64,000 nucleotides of DNA, taken from contig CM077158.1 in the NCBI GenBank assembly GCA_039583875.1, forward strand, positions 243,459,447 to 243,523,446. The letters are read 5' to 3'. Origin of the DNA: Platanthera guangdongensis. Taxonomy: Eukaryota > Streptophyta > Magnoliopsida > Asparagales > Orchidaceae. Both the position numbers and the translations under genes were made by a program. The notes beneath the pieces were generated by a model. That model saw only the letters and a list, made by a program, of their open reading frames with translations, ran no database searches and was not told the DNA's origin. Shown in pieces: positions 53,341 through 63,640 of this stretch; the first letter of the stretch is position 1; the number at the start of each line of letters is the position of its first letter.

Positions 53341-55137
53341 GTTTTGAAAATTTACTCGATGTTGTCCAATCCAAGACTCTTATCGAGGCTTGGATTCAAC
53401 ACCAGCACCCAACACCTATCTTGCCACTCAAAGGGCTCAAAAAGAAGCTGTTGGTATTGCCTTGATGATGGCTCGGGTTCCTCCTCATCTCCACGGTGTC
53501 CGGGCACATATCCTTTCCTCTCCTACTCTTCCCTCACTATCTGATGTTCGTTCTATGATGTTAAAGGTGAGCAGCTACCTGATCTTCCGGTGCCCTCTCA
53601 TCCGGTTATCCTACATTGTAGCTATGACAACAAACCTCCACCCTCTCCTGTTCGTGGTGGTTGTTATGGTCCTCGGGGTGGGGGTGAGATGGTCGCAATC
53701 GCTCTAAGGGCCAGCCAACTCGCTTTTGTACTTATTGTGGTCGGACACATCATACCAAGGTGATTTATTATCGAAAACATGGTCTTCATCCGTTAAAAGC
53801 CTCCTCGCTGCAACCTCCCTTTCCGTCGCATGCCTCCCCTATTGTTGATGGTCCTTCCACCTTTCGATCATACATTGATACCTTAAGAGAGGAATTCCAG
53901 CTTCTTCACGGGATGATCAGCCGCCCCTCCAATTCTGTTGCCTTCCGTCTCTAATGAAAGTATACCATGTTTGTCTCATAGTCCCTCTTGGATTGTAGAT
54001 TTGGGTGCCACAAATCACATCACTTTGTTGATGCCCTCTTGGTACTTGGACTCTCCATCTCCAAAGTTCGTTACTGCGGCTAATGGTAACACTAATTCGG
54101 TTGTTGGTTCTGGCGGTGCGTTACTAACCCCTTCTCTTCACTATGCTCTTCATGTTCCTGAATCTCAATTCAATCTACTTTCTATTAGTCGTCTCGCTCA
54201 AGATCATGACTAATTAATCACTTTATCCTCTTCCCCTTTTGTTATGTAGGACTGAAAAACGCAAAATATCATTGGTAAAAAGTGGCTTTCAAATGAGCTC
54301 TACATGATGCATTTCCCCACATTAATTATGTTTGTCATCAGCTGTTAAGTGGCCTAAGCGTCTTGGTCATGCTCCTCTCCCGATCCTCCAGAAGGCTCTT
54401 CCCAATTTCCAAATTTTTTTTTCTTTTGATTGTGAATGTATCTATGGGAAACAACATCGGTCTGTTTTCCCTCCTCATTGTACTTAGAGTGATGTTCCTT
54501 TTTGATTTAGTGCATTTTGATAACTGGGATCCCTAAAAAAACAGCTAGTATATCTAGATATCATTACTTTCTTACATTTATTGATGATTATTCACGCATG
54601 ACTTGATTATGCATGATGCGTGATCGTTCTGAGCTTCTTCTTTTGATTGTGAATGTATCTATGAGGAACAACATCGGTCTGTTTTCCCTCCTCATTGTAC
54701 TTAGAGTGATGTTCTTTTTGATTTAATGCATTTTGATAACTGGGATCCCTAAAAAAACAGCTAGTATATCTAGATATCGTTACTTTCTTACATTTATTGA
54801 TGATTATTCACGCATGACTTGATTATGCATGATGCGTGATCGTTCTGAGCTTCTGACCCTTTTCAGCTCCTTTGCTGCAGAAACACAAACACACTTTCTC
54901 GCACTATCAAAATACTTCCACTGATAATGCGCGCGAATACACCGGGTATGAATTTCAGGACACTTGCACTTCATTGGGCGTCATCCACAAAATATCATGT
55001 GTGTATACACTGCAACAAAATGACATTGCTGAGCGGAAGAACCACCATCTTCTCGAAATTGCTGGGTCTCGACTATTCCAGACGCATGTCCCCACTAACT
55101 CTTGGAATTTTGTTGTCTCTACTGCTTGTTAGAGAGA
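53341..55137 (+). pseudogene. Copia gag-protease-integrase relic
   Basis: Plus strand: the end of gag, with a knuckle-like CTYCGRTHHTKVIYYRKHG (last Cys changed to Tyr, about 53728-53785); protease SPSWIVDLGATNHITLLMPS (53938-54213; D-L-G instead of D-S-G); then IIGKKWLSNELYMM; and integrase [20 protein letters not shown] and [20 protein letters not shown] (54872-55132). Many stops. No RT and no LTRs are seen. The integrase part contains a 215-bp duplication. Confidence 0.85.
54422..54851. repeat. 215-bp direct duplication in the Copia relic
   Basis: TTTTGATTGTGAATGTATCT (54422 and 54637) through GCGTGATCGTTCTGAGCTTC are repeated almost identically. It arose after the element decayed, since both copies share the same stops (for example ATTGTACTTAGAGTG). 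Confidence 0.9.
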
Positions 55138-56229
55138 TGTCTTTGTAGTTATTCCAAAAAAAAGATATTTAAAAAATAAGAAACTGGTGCATGGAAACCC
55201 GACATTTGGGGATAAAAATAGAAACAGTTTCCCATTTTGCAATTGTATTAATTTGTCCAAAAGTATTGTCCAGTTGAAGAAACAGCATACTTAAATGCAT
55301 ATACAAGGTTTGACTCGAAAAAAAATTAAGAACCATCATTACAAACTAGGCTTAAATTTGAATATGCATATAATGGAAGAGATAAATGAAATACACAATA
55401 ATATTCACAGGTATTATATTGCCCAAAAAGGTACCAAAAACACTTCCATTTTCTCTTCCTGGCCTCTCTGGAACTCATACATGCTATTTTAGTATTTTAT
55501 ACAGCTTAAAAATGAATTGTCCGTTACTATTTTAGGCTTCGTTTGTTTCGGCGGTGGTGGTCGATCCGACGGGTGGAAACTTAAAAATGACGGATTGTCG
55601 GAAGTTTAACTCCCTTCGGCGGACTATCTAAACAATAGAGAATAAAAATGAAACAGAAGTAACTTTTCCTTTGTTCAGATTTCAAAATAAAGGAAAAGGA
55701 GTTTTTTTAAACATCTAAAAACTAATGCTAATGCACTAACAACATACATTTGAAAGGTGGAATTCATCAAACAACAACTTATCATTTTGTAAACAAGACC
55801 TCCAAAAACATAAACTTGATATTTCACATTCCATCTGAAATATCCAGTAAAAGATTCAGAAGAGCTATCTCACTGTTCAAAGGCATCAAAACTGTAGGAG
55901 TAAAAAACAACTTTTCTCCATAATATAAATTTGAATACAACTGTATGTAGTGGAAATTTCAACCAGTTTGGTGAAAATACTTAACTGCTTAAGAAAGTCA
56001 TCCCTTTTTGAATGTTCATAATCCAATCAAAAGACTCTGGCCTTTCTCTAATCATGCAAGTTTTGCATCCAAAAGAACAATAAATCAAGTCAAGCTACTA
56101 AGAGTTTTCTTCAATCAGAATGCAGCGAGTAGGTGAGAGGATCAGTTTATCATGATTATTTAAGAATTTAAGCATTTTTTACATGAGACAAACGATAGTT
56201 GTAACAAACTTGGAGCTGAGGCAAACTAT
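55138..56229. other. AT-rich intergenic DNA
   Basis: No gene recognised. At 55536 TTAGGCTTCGTTTGTTTCGG looks like the left end of a MITE of the group at 61182; no right end was found. Confidence 0.5.
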
Positions 56230-56359
56230 GGCTCCGTTTGGGAGGACTTATTTTCACCGGTCAAGAGGTTACGACCGCATGAACCCGGCCTTAATTAGGG
56301 TCTGGTTCATGTGGTCGTAACCGCTTGACCGGTGAAAATAAGTCCCCCCAAACGGAGCC
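56230..56359. mobile_element. Palindromic MITE, copy 4 (130 bp)
   Basis: GGCTCCGTTTGGGAGGACTT, ATTTTCACCGGTCAAGAGGT, TACGACCGCATGAACC and inverse to GTCCCCCCAAACGGAGCC. Flanks TAT and TAA. It lies about 310 bp beyond the PPR stop codon. Confidence 0.92.
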
Positions 56360-56670
56360 TAAGAGAAAGTGCTAATCTCTATTGGAAATAGATCCCATTC
56401 TAAATATTTTGTATGACCACACACACACTGGTTCCTTATTTAGCCTTTTCACTTAAAAGGAAGCTGACAGGTAATAATATTTATCAGGACAGGAAGCAAA
56501 GAAGTTGAAATAGCCCCAAAACATGGAATAAGGAGATAACTGTGCAGATGTGTAAAAGAAACTCTCACAACAGTAGAATTTTTTAATGATTAATCTATAT
56601 ATTCTGGCATATGATTAAATAGCTGAGTAGAATATAAATTAAAACATTTCAACAAAAATCAGTTGCGCCT
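56360..56670 (-). other. 3' flank of the PPR gene
   Basis: AT-rich sequence expected to hold the PPR 3' UTR. On the minus strand AATATATAG and TTTAAT words are present, but no clear AATAAA could be singled out. Confidence 0.4.
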
Positions 56671-58826
56671 TTACCAGTAATCACGACAACTGCACTCACC
56701 AGTCCTGAAAATGGTGAAACCTCTTGGCATCCCGAGCTATTACTAACCGACCTACTATCTTTGAGATAATCTTCAAAGCATTGTGGCAATCCACACAAAC
56801 ACGAAGGTTTTTCATAATCCGAACAGTTTGGCGAGCGGGGGTGGTCATGAGCGCATAAGCGAGGGCCAATCTTTCACTATGGTAGAGTAAAGCTTCCTCC
56901 CTAGACTCTTTATCAATGTCATGCAGCACACATTTTATTTCAGGAACATACCCCGCATCCTTCAATTGTGGTAAGAGTCCTCTTATTTGATCATAAACCA
57001 GGTCATCTTCCGGATGGGATCTCTCCCCAGCACGATATTCACGTTGCTTACAAAACCGATTCGCTAACTCAGTCGTGTCAGAATTCTTCGCCTTCTTTTT
57101 TATGTCCGATACTTTCACAGGCAAAAGACCTTTCTTCGACTCCTCCGTTAATCTCGTGGGGTCAAAATGCTCGATAATATCCGCACATCGATCTCCAAGT
57201 TTCGCATCCCCGTTAGCTCTACAAAGATTCATTAATATTTCCCAAATATCAATTGTTGGTTCGGCAGGCATCTTTTCGATGAACTCAAAAGCTTCATTCA
57301 GATAACCACAACTTCCAAGCATATCTACCACACTGGAATAGTTCTCCATCGAGGGCGTTATGCCGAAATCCACCACCATCGATTTGAAATGCAGCATTCC
57401 CTCATCCACCGCTCCGATCACACGACAAGCAGAGACAACAGAGTTAAACATGCCTCCATCTGGTTTTAATCCCAACTGCTTGAAACGGGTGAAAAGGTCG
57501 ATGGCCTCCTCTCCAAGACCATCATGAGCAAGCCCCCTTATCATAGTATCCCACGATGTGAGGTTTCTTTGAGGCATTTTCTCAAACAGCTTGTAGGCAT
57601 CAGCAATCGAACCACATCTGATGTAAGCATCCAGCAACTTGTTATAAACCATGATTCCGACATTAGTTCCTAAGATCATGGAGATATGATCATGAACACT
57701 CCTTGCAGATTCCAGATACTTGATATCGACAAAGAATTGCAGCAAATTCAAGCACCTGGGTATGTCGATGCACGCTCCGTCGTTTAACCAACAACATGAA
57801 AACTTCCATGGCATCTTTTACTCTTTCTTCACCAACAAACTGATCAAATTCCTCGAGAGTACCAATATGCCCATTTCTTTCACCATTATCAGCTGAATTA
57901 GCACCACTAACAACCTGGTTAGGGAGTTCTGATGGAGAAATGCTTCTCCCGTTAAACAGCGGAATAGAAGCGTGCTGATACTCATTCGTGATCGGCTGAA
58001 AACTGGGCGCAGAAGCGTAATAAGCATTCTGCGCTCTCGGAACATCGCCGCCTCCATTTTGAAATTGCATGTTAACATCAAATTTTCTTGGGCGGCTCTC
58101 TTCGCTTCGAAGAACTTGTCCACCATTCACTCCAACATCAACATAAGGTTTCCACGAGAATTGCTCGCGGCCGGCTAAGTTATTCGCATTCATACCTTGA
58201 CCAACATTACCAGTTAAATGCACATTGGCAGCAGCTGGAGAGAAATCCCCAGATAATTTCCTCTCACCCTCGAGAAAGTTAGGGTTTTGCTGATGAAGGA
58301 ACCTTCTTTCATTATAATAATTTTCAGCTGAGTTCTCTCTATAGCAGGTGTAGTTAGGCATGAGCTGCCTAGGATCTCTAAAGCCATTAGCATCTGAATT
58401 CTGCGTCCAGGAATCTAAATCCGAGTGAAGACCGCTAGGGTTTGGATAAAACTTCTGCTGATTTGTGCTGCCTCTCCAAAATCCATCTGTGCCGGCGCTA
58501 CTAAATCCATTTCCGGCGAGATTATTAGAATCTCCGACGGGCCTAAAAGGGCCGTGGGGATCCGACGCGTCTTCCGGAGGGGATTCGGCTCTAATGGCGG
58601 TGAATATCCGCCGGCGGGAGATAAAATGTGAGATGGTGGAAGGAACATCGACGGATTCCTCGTCGGAAAGTGATAAACGGGAGGAGAGGAGAGAAGAAGG
58701 CCAAACGCGGGAGAGGGATGAGATCGATCGACCGGCGATATCGGATGCTCTTCTTCTGTACATTATTGATGCGGCCGCTTGCTGAACTCCGGCGACTGCC
58801 GAGATTTGCCCCTCCGACGCTCGCAC
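56671..58826 (-). CDS. DYW-type PPR protein (MEF8-like), disrupted by two one-base frameshifts
   Basis: Frame 1 (58826 down to about 57789) encodes a long low-complexity N-terminal region; the true start may be the second Met, MYRRRASDIAGR, at 58763, which looks like a mitochondrial transit peptide. The frame then reaches GTLEEFDQFVGEERVKDAME. One extra base at about 57784-57790 shifts it; frame 2 continues NDGACIDIPRCLNLLQFF, about five PPR motifs (NKLLDAYIRCGSIADAYKLF), the E region and the DYW deaminase: YVPEIKCVLHDID, HSERLALAYALM (zinc His, catalytic Glu) and RVCVDCHNALK. A second extra base (56701) causes a TGA; without it the end reads GECSCRDYW and stops at 56671. DYW PPR proteins edit C to U in organelle RNA; this short-array layout matches MEF8-type mitochondrial factors. 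No other stops, so either recent pseudogenisation or assembly indels. Confidence 0.85.
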
Positions 58827-59144
58827 GATGATTGAGCTCGGGTTGTAATACTCAGAGAAACCCTAGATTTTGAAACCCCAACCCTCTGCTATATCTGACT
58901 TTGTGAGAGAGAATTGGGGGAGAAGAAGGGTTCGATCCGGTTCAGCCTTGAAGTGGAGTAAACATAAGGTCCTCACCTATAGAGAGGAGAAGAGGAAACT
59001 TGTAAATATGTGAGGTCCATCATACACTGTCAATATAGACACGTGGGGTCCATCACAATACAGGTTTTTTATTGGTCACCCGCACCTTCCTTTAGGCTCC
59101 CAAATAGATTTTACTATTTTAGGCTTAATTAAAATGTGTAATTA
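58827..59144 (-). promoter_or_regulatory. Upstream region of the PPR gene
   Basis: About 320 bp between the PPR start and foldback copy 3. It has purine-rich sequence on the plus strand (AGAGAGAATTGGGGGAGAAG), that is a CT-rich minus-strand leader. No clear TATA box. Confidence 0.4.
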
Positions 59145-59525
59145 TTTTTGGTCATTGTTAACCGCAACTCATTATTGGCTAGTCGCACCTCAAAATCTCC
59201 AAATTTTTCGCGTTTTTTCGAAATACGTCTTGTACACGCAATTTCAGGAAAAGTGTTCAACACTTTCGTGTGAAACACTTTTCCTGAAATTGCATGTACA
59301 AGTTGTATTTCTGAAAGATGCAAAACCTGTGCATATTTCCAAAATACGACTTGTACATTTATTTTTAGGAAAAATGATCAACACGAAAGTTGCGAGATCT
59401 ACAACTTTCTTGTTGAGCACTTTTCCTAAAATTGCGTTTACAAGACGTATTTCAAAATACACAAAATGTTAGGAGATTTTGGAATGCGTGTAGCCAATAA
59501 CGGGTTTCGGTTAACAATCGAGCAT
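59145..59525. mobile_element. Two-hairpin foldback element, copy 3
   Basis: Outer ends: CATTGTTAACCGCAACTC, GGCTAGTCGCACC at the left; TTTCGGTTAACAATCG at the right. The first hairpin (centre near 59266) has lost its GTTGTAGATCTC top and is reduced to GTGTTCAACACTTTCGTGTG; the second keeps GAAAGTTGCGAGATCTACAA (centre near 59397). About 320 bp upstream of the PPR start. Confidence 0.88.
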
Positions 59526-60072
59526 TATTTTTTCTTGTTTTTATTTATTAAAATAATATAAATTTATTTAAGTAGAGAATAAATAGTTTGTCTATAATAT
59601 ATAATATTGAATTGAGATCTCTCCATTTAGACACATGATTTTCAGGATAATTGGCAACACTACCCATCAAAATGCAGCATTTTGGTAAAATATATCCCCC
59701 ATTAAAAAAAAGTGACACTTTGCATCCAAGTGGGGGTGGTGGGAATGCATTTTGCAAATCTTTATTTAATTAGATGGGTTCATTATGTCAAATCTTTTTC
59801 TACTTACGGCTAATACCAGCTAATATCAGTCCAATATTATGTTTTTTTAATTTGTTCAAGAAATTTTTATATTTTTTTTGCATAATGAATTTATCATAAA
59901 ACTCTAGCAAGATTCATAACGCTTCATTCATTGAGATATTTGTTGAGCATTTACTGAGATGACTTTAAATGTCATCAATCAGACACAATTAAATACTTAT
60001 TAATAGTTTAATTTCATAACATCCAAACATTTACATGGATGCTATGAAATATTTTTGTGCATGGATGCTATG

Positions 60073-60109
<37 letters not shown>
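59526..60109. other. AT-rich DNA with small repeats
   Basis: Contains a stretch like the 24.7 kb foldback arms (AAAGTGACACTTTGCATCC, about 59708), a short repeat GGATGCTATGAAATAT (60038 and 60062) and a (TA)n run to 60109. No gene. Confidence 0.5.
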
Positions 60110-60113
<4 letters not shown>

Positions 60114-60190
60114 CATGACACGAGGCTTCGCCTCTACTACCACACGCGATAGTATCTGGCCGGCGACAGCGAGCTTCGCCCGCAACATAT
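60110..60190 (-). mobile_element. Helitron 3'-end relic, opposite strand
   Basis: Minus strand GATACTATCGCGTGTGG, then GAGGCGAAGCCTCGTGTC and ATGCAC before TATA. The GGCGAAGCC hairpin and CAC ending resemble the mini-Helitrons' 3' ends. 5' end not found. Confidence 0.4.
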
Positions 60191-60548
60191 ACATATGACT
60201 ATATGAGTAATCAAATTGATCATAAAAAACATATATCAGTATTATAATATTTATTTTGTAAGAAATTATCCGTATATACATAAAAAAATTATTTCTTTTC
60301 CTTTATTTCTCTCCTTCTCTACTGCACCCTCTCCCACTCTCTCTTTCTCTCTCTTTCCTCTCTCTCCCCAATGCTCACTCTCTTCCCTTCATCACCTATA
60401 GGTTTAGGAGGGCTAGAGTTTTCCTTTTTTAATAATAAAAGAATGATGAATAAATATACAGATCCAACGGCTATAATCAATCTAATGAATTTTAACATAC
60501 ATGTCGTTATATTTTTTTTATAGTGGTTTAGATATATATATATATATA
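60191..60548. other. AT-rich spacer with CT-rich tract
   Basis: CT-rich at 60300-60385 (CTCTCTTTCTCTCTCTTTCC). TA microsatellite at 60533-60548. No gene. Confidence 0.55.
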
Positions 60549-60815
60549 TCTATACTATTCTATAAAGAAGAAACCCCCTTTGGTGCAACATTGAGCTTTC
60601 CAATTTTGCCCTTGAACCAAAGGATGATTCACCCTTATGCCATGGAAATTGCGGCTGGGTCGGGCGGGTTGGTGCTGGCTTCGCGCGGGTAGGCGGGCGA
60701 AGCCCGACCCGGTGGGCTGGGGCCAGCTTCGGGCGGGTGGGCGGCGAAGCCCGCCGTGGGCAGCTGAGTACTGTCGCGCTTGGCCGTAGGGGCGGAGCCC
60801 CGTGTCGGGCACTTG
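60549..60815 (+). mobile_element. Non-autonomous Helitron-like element B (267 bp)
   Basis: Starts TCTATACTATTCTATAAAG and shares CCCTTTGGTGCAACATT with element A. Ends GGGGCGGAGCCCC, GTGTCGGGCACTTG before (TA)n. Inserted in a TA microsatellite between A and T with no duplication. The interior is GC-rich (GGCGAAGCCCG words). Very short and non-coding. Confidence 0.7.
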
Positions 60816-61068
60816 TATATATATATATATAAGGAAATTTCTAAGAAATTTTAAAAAAATAAATTTAAGAATAGAGCCTCAAAAAGACTATTGTTAAACA
60901 TCCTAATGATGATGTACCACGATCTTGTATAAAGGTATAAACATCAGACACCACAAAAGTAACGAGAACATGAATTTTAGGATGATAAATAGAGCAAACA
61001 TTCCGCCAGAAAAAACAACCAAGATCCCAACACGAAAAAGACCCAGATGTCAGAGGATCGAAACCGCC

Positions 61069-61079
61069 CTCTGATACCA
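61069..61079 (-). other. Primer-binding site of a truncated Copia element
   Basis: TGGTATCAGAG on the minus strand, extended by GGTTTCGATCC nearby, as expected for complement to the 3' end and T-arm of tRNA-iMet. It adjoins an LTR-like end at about 61084. It is not a tRNA gene. Confidence 0.7.
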
Positions 61080-61083
61080 AAGT

Positions 61084-61709
61084 TGTTGAGGGTCTATTCG
61101 GAGCGGTGGTCGGAGTAGTGGTCGGAGGCGAAGATGATGGTGATGGAAGATATAATAAAGCCTTAGCTGCAGCTGACTAAGGCTCTATTTGTTTGAGCGT
61201 TTCGGTGCTCCGTTTTGGGCAAACGCCGCCGGAAGGCGGGTAAACAAATGAATCTCCGGCGGCGTTTGCTCCGTTTCCACCCGCCTGCCTTGAGAAACAC
61301 CCCAAAAAGCTCCGTTTGGAGCAGCCACCTCCCCCCTCCGTTTCGAACACTCCGCTTCCACCCGCCGGATCCACCCGCCACCGCTGAAACAAATGAAGCC
61401 TAAGCGGGACATGCTCATTAGAGGAGAGAGATACCAAATATCTCACAATGGGGACAAAAAAATAGAACTCATTCATTGCTTGATCCTTCTTCGTACATGA
61501 CAAGGAGTATATATAGGACCCCGAGGCATAATTGTGAATACAACAAGGGACATTAATAAAATACGTGACGACTTGACTCATATGACTTACTATATTAAAG
61601 ACTTGACCCCTAATAAAGACTTAAGACAACATAATAGTAACATAATATAATAAATACAGACCTCCTTGATAGGTTCAAGAGTTGTTTCCACTCCTTAGGC
61701 TCTGCAACA
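61084..61709 (-). mobile_element. Copia LTR interrupted by a MITE
   Basis: Plus-strand TGTTGAGGG...CTGCAACA gives TGTTG/CAACA inverted termini. A TATATATA motif in GGAGTATATATAGGA (about 61506-61520) could be the minus-strand promoter. Removing the nested MITE leaves about 400 bp. The internal region is only about 260 bp before the Helitron (60816-61083) and no second LTR is visible, so it is truncated. Confidence 0.55.
61182..61400. mobile_element. Tourist-like MITE nested in the Copia LTR
   Basis: GGCTCTATTTGTTTGAGCG at the left, CGCTGAAACAAATGAAGCC at the right, flanked by TAA on both sides (CTAAG if extended). Inner arms GGCAAACGCCGCCGG and CCGGCGGCGTTTGCTCC are also inverted. The 3-bp TAA duplication fits PIF/Harbinger elements. 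Confidence 0.75.
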
Positions 61710-62106
61710 ACTGCAAGTAACCGAAGTCATCGTCGGGAGAAATGAACCTGCGCGACCAAAACTCGAGGGTTGGAGTTGAGAAATGAACTACCATAATCTC
61801 AGTCTAAGAAGGGTTTAGGATGCGAAAATGGTGGGGGCTTTCTCGAGGAGAAATAAACGCTTAAGATGAGTGTGAATAGACGAAATATTGCATACCCATG
61901 CCGAAAGAGAAAATCAATAATGCAAAGCGAACAATTTGGCTTAAAGAACTCTGTTCTTCGAATAATGTTAGCAACATGAGCTATTGGGATCAGTTTGAAG
62001 CTATCAACCTCACCATCTGCAAAGTAACAACACAGAAATTGATTATTAATAATATACTCTACACACACATGAAAATAACTCAAGTAATTTTTTTTAAAGC
62101 TATGCA
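61710..62106. other. Spacer, no gene seen
   Basis: Mixed AT-rich sequence. Frames of 89-115 codons overlap on both strands with no recognisable domain. Confidence 0.5.
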
Positions 62107-62181
62107 GATAACAATGGCGACAAAGGATCCATATAGCCGACCCCACTATAGTGAGATAAAGGCTTGAGTGTTGTTGTTGTA
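62107..62181 (+). mobile_element. RTE LINE 3' tail, truncated copy 4
   Basis: GGATCCATATAGCCGACCCC, ACTATAGTGAGATAAAGGC, TTGAGTGTTGTTGTTG. Only about 75 bp of the shared 3' end. All four copies are on the plus strand. Confidence 0.82.
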
Positions 62182-62289
62182 TGCGGATAACAAAGGAGAT
62201 TAGTTAGTTAGGTGAGTTGGTTAAGATGGTATGTTGGATACAGTAGGTTCGTGTCAAACTTAGTGTTGCTCTACAACATGTAATCAGGC

Positions 62290-62860
62290 CTACCATTGAT
62301 GGGCAAGCTACTTTCGCATTGGGATCCCCAAGCGAGACAGTTTCGGCAGATGACGCTACAGCAGGATTACCTCATTTAGCCCACCAACATATAGGCATTC
62401 CAACATTCAATGGTCCCGACTCACTAGATTGGATTGCACGAGTCGAGCAGTACTTTGACATTCATCATACGACAGAGAAGAAGGCTTCCACAACCCTTAT
62501 CAACATGGAAGGATCCGTGCTCCACTAAATTCGCTGGCTCCTCTAGTCCTCTCTAGGCCTCATCCGGGGAACTCTCACAGAGGCATTTATTTAGCTCTAC
62601 AATAATTGCTACTCGGGCAACTGGATTGAATGCTTGTGCAGGGTCTGCCATACAGGATCCATCGAATCCTATGTGGATGAGTTCATCGAACTTATCAAGC
62701 ATGTTCCGAGTCTTCCACCCGATCATTACATTGGCTACTTTATGCACTGCATACAACCTCGTATCTGTGTTCATCTCCACACCCTCCATCGTCCATTAAC
62801 CGCCCCTTGAGCTTATCCTTACTCGCGAAAGCTAAGTTCATTGTGATCACTCCCTTCAAG
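62290..62860 (+). pseudogene. Gypsy gag relic
   Basis: The frame from 62319 gives HIGIPTFNGPDSLDWIARVE and QYFDIHHTTEKKASTTLINM, the start of a Ty3/Gypsy capsid (F.G..P..W..R.E.YF). After stops it continues with SYVDEFIELIKHVPSLPPD (about 62670-62730), the later capsid block. No knuckle or pol follows. Different family from the 2-3 kb gag. Confidence 0.75.
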
Positions 62861-62912
62861 TCCCAATCCTAAACCACTAACACCTCACCCTTAATGCGAC
62901 CTACTTATTCAT

Positions 62913-63140
62913 GTTTTCTGTTGGCTGGATGAATTTGGCAAGGACGGGGAGAGGGTTGGATGTGTTTGTCAGTGAATAAAGGGCTAGTTGGGGAGTTGGG
63001 TGGGATAATTGGCCAACTGATTCAAGTTTTCTGTGGGCTGGATGAATTTGGCAGGGACGGGGAGAGGGTTGGCTGTGTTTGTAAGTGGATGGAAGGCTAG
63101 TTAGGGAGTAAATATGGGGAGATTTGCTGGAGTCAGGGGT
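62913..63140. repeat. 114-bp tandem duplication
   Basis: TTTTCTGTTGGCTGGATG (62913) and TTTTCTGTGGGCTGGATG (63027) head two units that both contain GACGGGGAGAGGGTTGG and GGCTAGTT. Non-coding. Confidence 0.88.
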
Positions 63141-63431
63141 TCAGGTCATTGGACAGTATAGTCTAAGGACTGCGAAAGCTTCCTAGACGGGACAGTTTTG
63201 GCCTGAGAATGTTTGGAAGAGTTGTAGGCACTTAGGAGGGATTTTGAGAGGGTTAGAATAGTTGATCTTGCAGGTAATGGCGAGGTGAAGTGGCATTGAA
63301 TTCCAAGGAGTATGGAAGGATTTGGGGAGGGGTGGACGTGAGATTAAGGGAGAACGTGGGTTAAGGAAAATGGTCGGAGAGGTGGGTGATGGTTAATATT
63401 TCTAAGCGTTTGAATAGGGGTGAATTTTAGG
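63141..63431. other. G-rich spacer after the gag relic
   Basis: Purine-rich, no open frame of note. Possibly the untranslated remainder of the Gypsy relic. Confidence 0.4.
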
Positions 63432-63640
63432 GGTGTAAGCCGGAACCAACCGAACCGCCAAACCGAACCGAACCAAACCAAACCGCACGGTTCAGTTCGG
63501 TTTTAGTCACCCACGGTTCGGTTACGGTTTCAATTTTTGAAAAACCGTTTGGTTAGGTTCGGTTCACAGTTCGAAGTGTCAAACCGAACCGAGTCAAACC
63601 GAACCGAACCGAGTCAAACCGAACCGAACCATATTAGCTT
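63432..63640. repeat. CCGAACC-rich element
   Basis: It begins GGGGTGTAAGCCGGAACC and then repeats AACCGAACCGAACC and the inverse GGTTCGGTT around 63500-63560. The left end resembles the inverse of the right end of the array at 28990 (TGCACACCCCC). Probably a degraded, hairpin-forming MITE. Confidence 0.6.

Noticed and set aside
57690..57800. An intron joining the two PPR frames
   Set aside because: The frames overlap and the alignment is continuous across the shift. No GT...AG pair would keep the conserved residues, and this PPR group is usually intronless.
61040..61090. tRNA-like GGTTTCGATCC with TGGTATCAGAG
   Set aside because: It is the complement of a tRNA 3' part, as in a retrotransposon primer site; acceptor and anticodon arms are missing.
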